From NCBI RefSeq assembly GCF_020544465.1, contig NZ_CP066126.1, forward strand, positions 1,178,001 through 1,242,000: a DNA stretch of 64,000 bases, read 5' to 3'. This stretch comes from Chromobacterium rhizoryzae (GTDB lineage Bacteria; Pseudomonadota; Gammaproteobacteria; Burkholderiales; Chromobacteriaceae). Every line of letters begins with the position of its first letter. The stretch's first letter is position 1. Shown piece by piece: positions 1 to 8,541 of this stretch. The notes under the pieces were generated by a model. The model saw only the letters and a list, made by a program, of their open reading frames with translations. It did not search any database and was not told where the DNA came from. A program made the translations under genes and the position numbers.

Positions 1-2
1 CG

Positions 3-374
3 CTGCTGGCCGATTTGAGCGCGGCGGCGCGGGCGGCCGGCTGGCGCTTGGCCGGCTGCCGCGATCTGTTGTCGTCCTGCCTGCAAGCTCATCCGCGCGC
101 GTTGGCGTCGGACGCGCTGGTGTTGGCGGAGGCCGGGGCCGTCACCTGCCTGTGGCGCGGCGAGCGCGGCTGGGAGGATCTGATCACCCTGGCGCTGGCG
201 CCGGGACAGAGCGCGGCCGAGGGCGTGGCGGCGGCGGAGGCGCTGTGCGGCCGCGAGCCCGGCGGCGACTACGATTGGTGCGCGACCCATGACCCGGCAC
301 AGCCGCCGGCGGCGCGGGCGCGTTGGCTGGGCCTTGCCCATCCCTTGCTTGCGAGCCAGCCATGCGCCGCCTGA
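3..374 (+). CDS. C-terminal part of a pilus-assembly protein (PilM/MshI-like position), truncated by the window edge
   Basis: The reading frame is open from the first bases of the window and ends at TGA 372-374, so only the last 124 residues are visible. The fragment is Ala/Leu/Arg-rich with no membrane segment or diagnostic motif. Its identity rests on position: it precedes PilN-, PilO- and PilP-like genes and a secretin, where PilM (the cytoplasmic actin-like protein of type IV pilus systems) or MshI normally sits. The next gene starts 13 bases inside it, so the two are probably translationally coupled. The function is inferred from order only; it could also be a GspL-like protein. Confidence 0.55.
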   Translation: MLADLSAAARAAGWRLAGCRDLLSSCLQAHPRALASDALVLAEAGAVTCLWRGERGWEDLITLALAPGQSAAEGVAAAEALCGREPGGDYDWCATHDPAQPPAARARWLGLAHPLLASQPCAA

Positions 375-895
375 ACGCCCGCGGTCTGGACTTCAGCCGC
401 CCCGAGGCGAGCGCGCCGCTGGCCGGCGTCGCCGCCATGCTCTTGTTGATGCTGCTGGCGGCGCTGGGCTGGCGGCAGTGGGAGTTGGAACGGTTGGCGG
501 AGGACACCGCGGCCTGGGAGCGGCGGCAGGAGCAACAGCGTTTTCTGCGCGAGCGCGAACAGCGCCGCGCCCAGGCCGCCTCGCCGGAGGCGCGCAAGGC
601 CCAGGCGTTGCTGCTGGTCCAGGGCGACGATCAAACCCGGCTGCGCCCGGCGCTGCTGCGGGCGATAGAACAAGCCTGGTCGCCGCGGCTGGGCATCTTG
701 TCCCTGCATCTTGAGGGCGCGGGCAAGCAGGCCCGGCTGGAACTGAGCGCGGCGGACGTGCGGGAAGTGTTCCATTTCGTCGAGAGGCTGAACCAGTCGT
801 CCGGCCATGGTCGGGCGCGGCTGCTGCGGCACGGGCTTAAGCCCGGCGATCCCAATCAGGCGGTGCTGGCCACGGTGCAGGTGGCTGAGCGATGA
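362..895 (+). CDS. PilN-like inner-membrane pilus assembly protein
   Basis: A 177-residue protein with a short basic cytoplasmic N-terminus, one hydrophobic segment at about residues 18-34 (PLAGVAAMLLLMLLAALG), then a charged Arg/Glu/Gln-rich coiled-coil stretch and a small C-terminal alpha/beta region. This bitopic architecture is that of PilN/GspL-C proteins, which bridge the cytoplasmic PilM-like protein to the periplasmic PilO partner. ATG 362 was chosen because it overlaps the preceding stop region, whereas the upstream in-frame ATG at 323 would give a much deeper overlap. It overlaps the next gene by 4 bases. The family is assigned by architecture and synteny, not by a sequence signature. 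Confidence 0.6.
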   Translation: MRRLNARGLDFSRPEASAPLAGVAAMLLLMLLAALGWRQWELERLAEDTAAWERRQEQQRFLREREQRRAQAASPEARKAQALLLVQGDDQTRLRPALLRAIEQAWSPRLGILSLHLEGAGKQARLELSAADVREVFHFVERLNQSSGHGRARLLRHGLKPGDPNQAVLATVQVAER

Positions 896-1482
896 GGGCC
901 TGGATGCGAGACGCCGGCCGCTGGCTGGCGGCCTTTAAACGCGGCGGCCGGCCGGCCGGCGGCGGAAGTCATTGGCGGGCCCGGCTGCGCTGGCATCGGC
1001 AGACGCTGGCCTGCCGACTGGGGCGCGGCGGCCGGCTGTCGCTGGCGGCCTGCGGCCTGCTGTTGGTCTTCGGCGCGCTGGAGCAAGAGACGCGGCAGGC
1101 GGATCTGCAACAGCGCCGCCAGCAATTGAGCGCGCCGACGCCCGCCTTGCCGGCGACGGCGGGGCGCGAGCGGCAATGGCAGGCCCAGCTGCGGCTGGCG
1201 CTGGCCCCGCGCAAGCTGGCCTTGCTGGAGCAGCTGCGCCAGTCCGGCCTGAGCGTGCATGAGGCCAGTTATCGCGAAGAGGCGGAAGCCGGCGGCGCGC
1301 TGCGCCGCGTCTCGGTGGAGCTGAGCGCCAGCGGGCGCTATCCGGAACTGATGGCGGCGCTGGGCGCGCTGACGGCGCAACCGCTGTTGCGCTTGGAGGC
1401 GCTGACGCTGGACCGGGCGCGAACCGATGCCGCGACCTTGAGCATGCGCATGCGCTTCAGCCTGCTGGGAGCCGGACAATGA
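892..1482 (+). CDS. PilO/MshJ-like inner-membrane pilus assembly protein
   Basis: A 196-residue protein with an Arg-rich cytoplasmic N-terminal tail of about 45 residues, one membrane segment near residues 47-62, a coiled-coil-like Gln/Arg stretch, and a C-terminal ferredoxin-like-sized domain (residues about 95-196). PilO proteins have this form and pair with PilN in the periplasm to align the secretin with the inner-membrane platform. The ATG overlaps the upstream TGA and the TGA overlaps the next ATG, so translation of the cluster is tightly coupled. The N-terminal tail is longer than usual for PilO, and the true start could lie further in. Confidence 0.6.
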   Translation: MRAWMRDAGRWLAAFKRGGRPAGGGSHWRARLRWHRQTLACRLGRGGRLSLAACGLLLVFGALEQETRQADLQQRRQQLSAPTPALPATAGRERQWQAQLRLALAPRKLALLEQLRQSGLSVHEASYREEAEAGGALRRVSVELSASGRYPELMAALGALTAQPLLRLEALTLDRARTDAATLSMRMRFSLLGAGQ

Positions 1483-1922
1483 GGCGGCGGGCCCATTGGC
1501 TGAGCGGCCTCGCGCTAGCCTGGGCGGCCTTGGCCCAGGCGCAAGAGCCGCGGGCCGACGGCGTCGACCTGTTTCCGGTCCAGAGCTGGGCGTCGCTGCG
1601 CGAAGAGGCCAAGCCCGTCGTCCCGGCGGCGGACGCCGCTCCGGTCTTGGCGGCGCCCTTGCCGCCGCCGCCGCTGGAAGCCGGGCCGCCGCCGTTCAGC
1701 GCTGTGGGCGAATGGCGGCAGGATGGCCAGCGCGTGGTGGTGCTGGAAGGCCGGGCGCGCAGCTACCTGCTCTGCGTCGGCTGCAAGACGCCCAATGCGC
1801 TGCAGCCGGGCGCCCGGCTGACGGAGCAATACACGTTCAAGGCCCTGGAGGCGGAGCGCGCGCTGCTGTTGGACGCCGAAGGGCGGGAGCACTCGATCCC
1901 GCTGACTCCATTGGCTCACTGA
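1479..1922 (+). CDS. Small periplasmic pilus protein (PilP/MshK-like)
   Basis: A 147-residue protein with a Sec-type signal peptide (hydrophobic stretch to about residue 22, likely cleavage after AQAQ). A Pro/Ala-rich linker follows at about residues 45-70, then a compact beta-rich C-terminal domain with the pair of cysteines in CVGC. PilP/MshK/GspC proteins have this linker-plus-small-beta-domain form and connect PilN/PilO to the secretin. It directly precedes the secretin with a 49-base gap. The CVGC pair could form a disulphide and is not a lipobox. The family is assigned from architecture and position. Confidence 0.55.
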   Translation: MRRRAHWLSGLALAWAALAQAQEPRADGVDLFPVQSWASLREEAKPVVPAADAAPVLAAPLPPPPLEAGPPPFSAVGEWRQDGQRVVVLEGRARSYLLCVGCKTPNALQPGARLTEQYTFKALEAERALLLDAEGREHSIPLTPLAH

Positions 1923-1971
1923 GGCGTCGCCGCCACCGCGACGACGCCGTTTTCACCAGGCATTAGGCATC

Positions 1972-3810
1972 ATGAAACATTGCAAACCCACACTGCTGGC
2001 CCTCGCCCTCGGTTTGACCCTGGGCGGATGCGCGCTGCCCGGACCGGTCAAGAAAATCTTCGGCCCGGCCGATCAGCCCGGCGCGGAAGAACAATTGCGC
2101 GCGGCCGAAACCGCCTTGCGGCAGAAGCCCGACGATGTGGAACGCCGCAAAAACGTCGTGGCCAAGAGCGCGGCGCTGGCGGAGGAGGCCTTGCGGGCGG
2201 CCAAGACCAAGATGGACACCGGCGACGACGCGGCCGCGCTGGCGGAGGTGAGCCGCCTGCTGGCGCTGGCGCCGGAGCACATGCGCGCCCAGCAGCTGAA
2301 ACGGCAGTTGGAGCGCCGGCTGCGGCTGAAACTGGAGCTGGACGCCGCCGCCGAAATCGGCGCGCAGCGCCCGCAAGAGGCTTTGGAGCGGTTGGGCCGC
2401 ATCCTGCAGGAGCAGCCCGGTTACCGGCAGGCGCAAGCCTTGCGCGACGAGCTGCAAAGCCGGGAGGCCGCCCGCCGCGACGCGCGCCCCAGCCTGGCCG
2501 AGGCGTTGCGCCAGCCGGTGACGCTGAACTTCAAGGTTCAGCCGATTTCCAGCATCTTCGACGCCATCTCGCAATTGGCCGGCATCGATTTCGTGTTCGA
2601 TCCGGAAGTGCCCGTCGCCGCCCCGGCCAGCATCGTCGCCAGCCGGACCACGGCGGAAGACGCCATCAATCTGCTGCTGCGCACCCATCAGCTGGAGAAA
2701 AAAGTGCTCAGCCGGCACAGCATGCTGATTTATCCGGCGCGCTCGGAAAAAGCCAAGGAATACCGGGAGCTCATGACCCGCGCCTTCTACCTGAGCCAGG
2801 CCAACGCCAGCCAGGTGCTGGCCGCGCTGCGCCAGATCAGCTCGCCCAAGAACGTGCATCTGGACGAGCGCACCAATGCGGTGATCGTGCGCGACACGCC
2901 GGAAGTGATGGCGGTGATAGAGCGGCTGGTGGCCAGCCTGGACATCGCCCAGTCCGAAGTCACCATGGACGTGCAAGTGCTGGAAGTGAACACCAACGAC
3001 ATGCTCGACGTCGGCGTCGACTATCCGGCGGAACTGCGGTTTTCGGTGCTGCCGAAAGAGGGCTCGGACAGGGTGACGGTGGGCGATCTGCTGGGCCTGA
3101 ACCGCGACGGCATCGGCGTCGGCGGCAGCAACGGCGGCGATCTGGGCGCGGCGATCAAACTGCTGCAAAGACAGGGCAAGACCAAGGTGCTGGCCAACCC
3201 CAAGATCCGCGTGCGCAATATGGAAAAGGCCAGCATCAAGATAGGCGAGAAAGTGCCGGTGGTCACCACCACCAACGCCAACGGCGTGGTGACGGAATCG
3301 GTCAACTACCAGGACGTCGGCCTGATCCTGCAAGTGGAGCCGCGGATCAGCCTCAGCAACGAGGTCAGCGTCAAGGTCAATATGGAAGTCAGCAACCTCA
3401 AGAGCGAAGTCAAGACCGCCGGCGGCGGCACCGTCTACCCGATGAGCACCCGCAACGCCGAAACCGTGATGACCGCGCGCGACGGCGAAACCCAGGTGCT
3501 GGCCGGCCTGGTCAAACAGCAGCACGACCGCAGCAGCAGCGGCCTGCCCGGTCTCAGCACCCTGAGCTGGCTGGGCGGCCTGTTCGGCAGCCAGAAGCGC
3601 GGCGTCGAAAACACCGAGCTGATCCTGCTGCTGACCCCGCGCATAGAACGGGCGCTGGACCTGCCGGCCGCCTCCAACAGCTATTTCCATTCCGGCACCG
3701 AAAGCCGGCTGAGCGTGGAACCGCTGCGGACCGAGGCGCAGCCGCCCGCTGCCGCGCCCGCGCGGGGCGCTTCCGCGCCGGCGCTGGACAGCCCGCTGGC
3801 CGCGCCCTGA
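1972..3810 (+). CDS. Outer-membrane secretin (MshL/PilQ/GspD family) of a type IV pilus or type II secretion-like system
   Basis: A 612-residue lipoprotein secretin. A lipobox LGGC places the lipidated Cys at residue 20. Residues about 40-165 form an Ala/Leu/Arg-rich helical, TPR-like segment. An N0-like domain follows (TLNFKVQPISSIFDAISQLA), then an N1 domain with the segment KNVHLDERTNAVIVRDT, and the beta-barrel secretin domain from about residue 330, ending near ELILLLTPRIER. Secretins form the multimeric outer-membrane channel through which pilus fibres or exoproteins pass. The Pro/Ala-rich C-terminus (about 590-612) looks unstructured. The helical N-terminal insert resembles MshL-type secretins more than classical GspD. 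It is clearly a secretin; the exact substrate is unknown. Confidence 0.92.
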   Translation: MKHCKPTLLALALGLTLGGCALPGPVKKIFGPADQPGAEEQLRAAETALRQKPDDVERRKNVVAKSAALAEEALRAAKTKMDTGDDAAALAEVSRLLALAPEHMRAQQLKRQLERRLRLKLELDAAAEIGAQRPQEALERLGRILQEQPGYRQAQALRDELQSREAARRDARPSLAEALRQPVTLNFKVQPISSIFDAISQLAGIDFVFDPEVPVAAPASIVASRTTAEDAINLLLRTHQLEKKVLSRHSMLIYPARSEKAKEYRELMTRAFYLSQANASQVLAALRQISSPKNVHLDERTNAVIVRDTPEVMAVIERLVASLDIAQSEVTMDVQVLEVNTNDMLDVGVDYPAELRFSVLPKEGSDRVTVGDLLGLNRDGIGVGGSNGGDLGAAIKLLQRQGKTKVLANPKIRVRNMEKASIKIGEKVPVVTTTNANGVVTESVNYQDVGLILQVEPRISLSNEVSVKVNMEVSNLKSEVKTAGGGTVYPMSTRNAETVMTARDGETQVLAGLVKQQHDRSSSGLPGLSTLSWLGGLFGSQKRGVENTELILLLTPRIERALDLPAASNSYFHSGTESRLSVEPLRTEAQPPAAAPARGASAPALDSPLAAP

Positions 3811-3817
3811 GGTGCTT

Positions 3818-4294
3818 ATGCCGCGTCAAACCGGTTTCACCCTGATCGAGACGCTGGCCGCGCTCACCCTGTTGGCGCTGTTGCTGAGCGCCAGCCTGCC
3901 GCTGAGCGAACTGGCCAGACGGCGCGCCCAGGAGGCCGAGCTTCGCCACAGCCTGCGCCAGATCCGCACGGCCATCGACGCCTACCGGCAGGCGGTGACG
4001 GACAAGAAGATAGACGCTTCTCCGGATCGGAGCGGCTATCCGCCCAGCCTAGCCAGCCTGGTGGACGGCGTGCCGGACAAGAGCGACGCCGGCGGCGGCA
4101 AGCTCTATTTCCTGCGCCGTCTGCCGGCGGATCCGATGTGCGAAAGCTGCGACGGCGCGGACCCGGCGGCGAGCTGGGACACGCGCGGCTACGACAGCTC
4201 GGCGGAAGCCTTCGCCTCCGGCGGCGACGTATACGACATCCGTTCCAAGAGCCTCAGAAAGGGCATCAATGGCATACCCTACCAACAATGGTGA
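3818..4294 (+). CDS. Type II secretion / type IV pilus pseudopilin 1 (GspG-like)
   Basis: A 158-residue prepilin-like protein. ATG 3818 gives a six-residue basic leader, MPRQTG, followed by the prepilin peptidase site G^FTLIE with the conserved Glu at +5 and about 20 hydrophobic residues. An upstream in-frame GTG at 3812 would add only two residues. The C-terminal globular part contains RRLPADPMC, matching the GspG-type L-P-x-D-P motif, and a Cys pair (MCESC). Such pseudopilins build the periplasmic pseudopilus beneath the secretin. The gene starts 8 bases after the secretin stop and overlaps the next pseudopilin by 26 bases. Confidence 0.88.
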   Translation: MPRQTGFTLIETLAALTLLALLLSASLPLSELARRRAQEAELRHSLRQIRTAIDAYRQAVTDKKIDASPDRSGYPPSLASLVDGVPDKSDAGGGKLYFLRRLPADPMCESCDGADPAASWDTRGYDSSAEAFASGGDVYDIRSKSLRKGINGIPYQQW

Positions 4295-4655
4295 AGCGGC
4301 GCGCGGCTTCACCCTGATCGAGCTGCTGGTGGTGATGAGCATCATCGGCGCGCTGATGGCCCTGATCGGCCCCAACTATTTCAAACAGCAGGACCGCGCC
4401 CGCGAAACCGTGCTGCGCCACAATCTGGCCGCGCTGCGTCAGGCGATAGACGACTACCGCGCCGACCACGGCGCCAATCCGGCCGCCTTGCAAGAACTGG
4501 TGGCCGGCCGCTATCTGCGCGAACTGCCGCTCGATCCCATCGCCGGCCGGCGCGACGGTTGGCAAGCCAAACCGGCGGAGGAGGGCGGCGTCGGCGACGT
4601 GGCCAGCGGCGCGCCGGGAACCGGCCTGGACGGCAGCCGCTATGGCAGCTGGTAA
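4269..4655 (+). CDS. Type II secretion / type IV pilus pseudopilin 2
   Basis: A 128-residue protein with a 13-residue leader ending in G^FTLIE, a canonical prepilin peptidase site with Glu at +5, then a hydrophobic helix to about residue 36. The globular domain contains RELPLDPI, the same L-P-x-D-P signature as its neighbour, and ends with a Gly-rich tail. It overlaps both neighbours (26 bases upstream, 14 downstream), so the three pseudopilin genes are one translational unit. It is probably a major or minor pseudopilin of the same machine as the secretin. Confidence 0.85.
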   Translation: MAYPTNNGEAARGFTLIELLVVMSIIGALMALIGPNYFKQQDRARETVLRHNLAALRQAIDDYRADHGANPAALQELVAGRYLRELPLDPIAGRRDGWQAKPAEEGGVGDVASGAPGTGLDGSRYGSW

Positions 4656-5100
4656 GCAGCGCGGGCTGGCCTATCTGGGGGCGCTGACGCTGGTGCTGGC
4701 CATGAGCGCGGCCCTGGGCGCGGCGGCCGGCACCTGGAGCCGGCAACAACAAGGCGACAAGGAAGAAGAGCTGCTGCACATCGGCCTGCAATTGCAGCGC
4801 GCCATCGCCTCCTACCACCGTTCCGGCCCCGCGCCGGCCTATCCCAAAACGCTGGACGCCCTGCTCAAGGACGAACGCGTGCCCTTCACCCGCCGCCACC
4901 TGCGCCGCCTCTACGCCGATCCGCTCACGGGCAAGCCGGAATGGGGGCTGATCAAGGGCGCGGACGGCGGCATCGTCGGCGTGCACAGCCTGGCGGAAGG
5001 CCGGCCCTTGAAGCAGCGGGGCTTCGCCGCGGAGCTGGGCGACTTCGCAGACAAGGGCAGCTATCGGCAATGGGTGTTCCTGGCGCCGGCCGCGCCGTGA
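4642..5100 (+). CDS. Pseudopilin-like protein 3 with a non-canonical leader
   Basis: A 152-residue protein with a short basic leader MAAGKQRG followed by LAYLGALTLVLAMS, a prepilin-like hydrophobic helix. The Glu expected at +5 is replaced by Gly. Loss of this Glu is known for GspK-type tip pseudopilins, although this protein is much shorter than GspK. The globular part has RRLYADPLTG, a relaxed form of the pseudopilin D-P motif. It is the last gene of the cluster and is followed by about 260 non-coding bases. A role as a minor or tip subunit is an inference. Confidence 0.7.
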   Translation: MAAGKQRGLAYLGALTLVLAMSAALGAAAGTWSRQQQGDKEEELLHIGLQLQRAIASYHRSGPAPAYPKTLDALLKDERVPFTRRHLRRLYADPLTGKPEWGLIKGADGGIVGVHSLAEGRPLKQRGFAAELGDFADKGSYRQWVFLAPAAP

Positions 5101-5192
5101 GGCCGGCGGCGGGCGGATTTATTCTAAAGGCATGATTTGTGTTTTGTTTCGGCTCAATGCATCCGGATTAATTTAGGAATTATTGAGAAAGT

Positions 5193-5206
5193 TAGGAGTA
5201 CTCCTA
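5193..5206. promoter_or_regulatory. Perfect 14-bp dyad TAGGA-N4-TCCTA upstream of the response regulator gene
   Basis: The sequence TAGGAGTACTCCTA is a perfect palindrome in the 260-base gap between the pseudopilin operon and the response regulator gene. A further TAGGA half-site lies at 5174-5178. The same TAGGA-N4-TCCTA form recurs at 12351-12364 before the fimbrial operon. A weak -10-like TAAGAA at 5230 would place the dyad centre about 43 bases before a start site. It is probably an operator for a dimeric regulator; the regulator is not known. Confidence 0.45.
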
Positions 5207-5360
5207 TAGATTCCCGGACCATGCTTCCGTAAGAATCACCCTCTTTGGCGACCGATGACAGCGGCTTTCCAACGCTTTTGCGCCCGCGGCCGCGCCGCGG
5301 CTCCAAAGGCGCGCCGCTTCCGCTCCCGCCGCGAGTCCGTCGCTTTCAACCGAAACGCAT

Positions 5361-6050
5361 ATGATGATTGTTGCTATTTTAGAAGACTGTCCGCTCCAAA
5401 CCGCCAGCGTGGTCAAGCTGCTGGAACAATATGGCCATCAAGCCGTCGCCTGTGCCGACGGCGACCAGTTCGTCGCCCAATTCCGACAGCAGCGCTGCGA
5501 CGCGATGCTGCTGGATTGGGAGGTGCCGGGCCGAAACGGCGTCGAGGTGCTCAAATGGGCGCGCGCCAAGCTGCCGTCGGCGCTGCCCATCCTGATGGTG
5601 ACCCAGCGCGACGACGAAGAAGACATCGTATTGGCGCTGGAGCACGGCGCCGACGACTATCTGCAAAAACCGATCCGCGAGCGCGAGCTGCTGGCGCGGC
5701 TGAACGCCCAGTTTCGCAAGCAACAGCGGCTGGGGAATCCGGAGGCCTCGTTCGAGGCCGGCGGCTACACCTTCCATCCGGAAGCGCGCAGCGTCAGCTT
5801 GCCCGGCGGCAAGGCCGCCACGCTGCCAGCGCGGGAATTCGCGTTGGCCACGCTGCTGTTCCGCAACCTGGGCCGCATCCTGACCAAGGACTTTCTCAGC
5901 CAGCGCATCTGGGGCCAGGCGGACCGCAAATACGACGCCAGCCTGGCCACCTATGTCAGCAATCTGCGCTCGGCGCTGGGCCTGCGGCCGCGCAACGGCA
6001 TGGTGATCTCCACCGTGTACAACTACGGTTACCGGCTGGAGCGGGTCTGA
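5361..6050 (+). CDS. OmpR/PhoB-family response regulator
   Basis: A 229-residue two-domain regulator. The receiver (about 1-120) has the acidic pair E8/D9, the phospho-acceptor D52 in LLDWEVPG, the switch Thr in MVTQRDDEED, and the Lys in DYLQKP. The C-terminal winged-helix domain (about 130-229) ends in the typical NYGYRLERV strand after the recognition helix region DASLATYVSNLRSAL. It is followed 177 bases downstream by a sensor kinase, its likely partner. ATG 5361 or ATG 5364 could be used; no strong ribosome binding site is visible. Targets are unknown, but a dyad in its upstream region is shared with the fimbrial operon. Confidence 0.92.
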   Translation: MMIVAILEDCPLQTASVVKLLEQYGHQAVACADGDQFVAQFRQQRCDAMLLDWEVPGRNGVEVLKWARAKLPSALPILMVTQRDDEEDIVLALEHGADDYLQKPIRERELLARLNAQFRKQQRLGNPEASFEAGGYTFHPEARSVSLPGGKAATLPAREFALATLLFRNLGRILTKDFLSQRIWGQADRKYDASLATYVSNLRSALGLRPRNGMVISTVYNYGYRLERV

Positions 6051-6227
6051 GGACCCGCTTGCAACCCGCTGCGCGTTGACTCTGGCATTGCGCGCCGACG
6101 GCCGTCTCCCGTGCCCGCATTTCCCGCATGCGCGCCCAAGGGCTTCGGCCGGTCTCGCCTTGAGCTGCTCCTTGAATGAGGCGCCGGCTTGGCTGGCCGC
6201 GTCCTTTTTTCGCGCTTGGGCCGTCTT

Positions 6228-8492
6228 ATGAAATGGCTTTGCCAAGCGTTCCGGCGCGGACACCGGCACGACGCGCGCTTTCTGATCGCCTTCGTCCTGC
6301 TGCTGGTGGTGTTCGCCATCCCCAACCAGGACGCCTTGTTCCACTCGCTGGACCGGCTGTACTTCGAACTGCTCTCCGCCTTGCAAACCGAAGACGACGA
6401 ACACGATGTCGTGCTCGTCAATGTCGACCAGGCCACGGTGCAGGCGCTGGGCCATGAGGAAGTCAACGGCAACGTGCTCTACGCCGTGCTGCTGCAAAGA
6501 CTGGAGCAGGCCGACAGCGTGGCGCTGAACATGAACCTGCTGTCGCGCCGGGACGAAGGCATGCTGGCGAACGCCATCCGGCGCCACGGCCGCGTGGTGT
6601 TGGCCTTGCCGCCCGACGCCCCCGCCGCGCCGGGGCGGGACGGTCCCGAGCCCTCCGCCGTTTACGCCGCCGCGGCCGGGCTGGGGCACCGCGACCTCTT
6701 GATAGGGGACCGCAGCGTGGTCACCGGCATCGTTCCCTACAAGCAGCATGGCCGGAAGCTGGCGCCGCATATGGTGATGGAAGCCATCCGCGTCGCCGGC
6801 TATGAACTGCCGCCGCGGGAAAACACCCGCTGTCTGACCGCGTTCTGGCGGCGTTGCGCGCCGCAAGCCGACGGCTGGCTGCTGGTGTTGCCGGCCCACC
6901 ACCGCATCCAGCAGTATTCGATGCTGGACGTGCTGACCGGCGCGGTGCCGCGGCAGGCGTTTCACAACAAGATCGTCTTTGTCGGCCATCTGGCGCTGGA
7001 CCCGTTCAAGGGCCTGCGCTCCAACCGTTACCCGCTGGACCGCGAAGGCCATACCCGCAGCCAGATCCTGGCCTTGCAAACCCAGACCCTGATGAACCAC
7101 GGGCCGGTCACCCTGCTGGCCGCCCCGTACAAGCTGCTGGTCAACTTCGGCCTCATGTTCGGCCTGCTGCTGGTCTGCCTGCTGGCGCCGCCGGCGCGCA
7201 TGCACGGCCGCGCCTGGCTGTGGCTGGGCGGCTGCTGGCTGACGTCCACCCTCTTGCTGTTGCAAACCCAGATCTGGATTCCGGTCAGCTCGCCGCTGAC
7301 AGGCGGCTTGCTGATCTACGCCGGCTGCGCCTGGCGCTGGCAGACCAAGACTCATCTCTTGCTGCGGCAGGAAATGGAGGCGATGCGGCAGAGCTTGCGC
7401 GAAGCCGGCATGGACCTGCCGCTGCGCGGCCAGGAGCCCGAGTCCGGCGCCGACGAAATCGAACGGCTGATGCGGCAGATGCGCGCCTGGCAAAACTCCT
7501 ACGTCAGCGTGCTCAATATGCTGCCCTATCCGATCTTCTTCGAGCAGGGCGGCAAAATCATCCTCAGCAACCAGGCGGCGCGCAAGCTGCTGTGCGAGCA
7601 AGGCGCGCCGGAGGAGGCCGAAGCCTGGGTGCTGGGCCTGGCCGGGCGGGCGCGCGAAAAAGCGCTTCACAGCGGCAACATCGGCGTGGAGGAAGTGCGC
7701 AGCAGCCAGGGCGAACACATGTTGCTGGTCACGCCCTGTCCGGAACTGTGCGACGGCCTGTCCAGCAGTCTGATCAGCCTGGTCGACCTGCAAAGCGTCA
7801 AGGCCAGCGTGTCCGGCGACCGGCGCGTGCTGCGGCAGATGGCGCACGATCTGCGCAATCCGCTGACCACCATGCTGGCGATGATAGAACAACGCGGCGG
7901 CGAGACCGGGCCGCGGCAGGACCAATTCTTCAACGATCTGCGCCGGCAAGTGAACTACAGCCTGCGCGTGGCGCAGGACTTCATGCGCCTCTCCCGCGCC
8001 GAGCAACTGGACCCGGCCGGCTTTCTGCCGGTGGCCTTGACCGATCTGGCTGAAGACGCAATGGACCAGATCGAGGCCGGCGCCCGCCAAAAGCGCATCG
8101 TGCTGCACGGCCCGGAGGCGATGGAAGCGCTGTGGGTGCGCGGCCATTACGACATGCTGCTGCGCGCCGTGGTCAATGTGCTGGACAACGCCGTCAAGTA
8201 CTCGCCGGCCGGCAGCCACATCGTGCTGCGGCTGGCGCGCTGGGGGGACATGGCCGGCATCAGCGTGGTGGACCAGGGCATAGGCATTCCGGAACACGCC
8301 TTGCCGCGGCTATTCGAGCCGTTCTATCAGGTGGATGAAGGCCGTCGCGATGGCGCCGGCCTGGGCCTGCCCTTCGTCAAGGCCGTGATGCAGGCCCACG
8401 GCGGCCGCGTCGAGGTCAAATCCAGAAGCCGGCTGGGCAGCGAATTTCTGCTGCTGGCGCCGTGGGTGGAGAGCGAGGGAGGAGAGCGCTAG
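6228..8492 (+). CDS. CHASE2-domain sensor histidine kinase
   Basis: About 754 residues from ATG 6228; an in-frame TTG at 6189 would add 13. A membrane segment near residues 18-36 is followed by an extracytoplasmic CHASE2-type domain (about 40-290) and then three membrane segments (about 300-385), the usual CHASE2 layout. A short PAS-like region (about 425-520) precedes the HisKA helix with the phospho-His in RQMAHDLRNPLTT. The HATPase_c domain carries the N box (LDNAVKYSP), G1 (DQGIGIP) and G2 (GAGLGLPF). The ligand is unknown. It is the presumed partner of the upstream response regulator. Confidence 0.88.
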   Translation: MKWLCQAFRRGHRHDARFLIAFVLLLVVFAIPNQDALFHSLDRLYFELLSALQTEDDEHDVVLVNVDQATVQALGHEEVNGNVLYAVLLQRLEQADSVALNMNLLSRRDEGMLANAIRRHGRVVLALPPDAPAAPGRDGPEPSAVYAAAAGLGHRDLLIGDRSVVTGIVPYKQHGRKLAPHMVMEAIRVAGYELPPRENTRCLTAFWRRCAPQADGWLLVLPAHHRIQQYSMLDVLTGAVPRQAFHNKIVFVGHLALDPFKGLRSNRYPLDREGHTRSQILALQTQTLMNHGPVTLLAAPYKLLVNFGLMFGLLLVCLLAPPARMHGRAWLWLGGCWLTSTLLLLQTQIWIPVSSPLTGGLLIYAGCAWRWQTKTHLLLRQEMEAMRQSLREAGMDLPLRGQEPESGADEIERLMRQMRAWQNSYVSVLNMLPYPIFFEQGGKIILSNQAARKLLCEQGAPEEAEAWVLGLAGRAREKALHSGNIGVEEVRSSQGEHMLLVTPCPELCDGLSSSLISLVDLQSVKASVSGDRRVLRQMAHDLRNPLTTMLAMIEQRGGETGPRQDQFFNDLRRQVNYSLRVAQDFMRLSRAEQLDPAGFLPVALTDLAEDAMDQIEAGARQKRIVLHGPEAMEALWVRGHYDMLLRAVVNVLDNAVKYSPAGSHIVLRLARWGDMAGISVVDQGIGIPEHALPRLFEPFYQVDEGRRDGAGLGLPFVKAVMQAHGGRVEVKSRSRLGSEFLLLAPWVESEGGER

Positions 8493-8541
8493 GCGCGGCC
8501 GCCGGCTTGAGCTTCTGTTGAGATTGATTGGGGGCCGCACC

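Noticed and set aside
1963..3690. 575-codon open frame antisense to the secretin
   Set aside because: Its Gln/His/Gly-rich composition is that of a shadow frame in GC-rich DNA; the plus strand encodes a clear secretin.
5379..8297. 972-codon open frame antisense to the regulator and kinase genes
   Set aside because: It spans two well-recognised genes on the other strand and has no protein-like motifs; it is a GC-content artefact.
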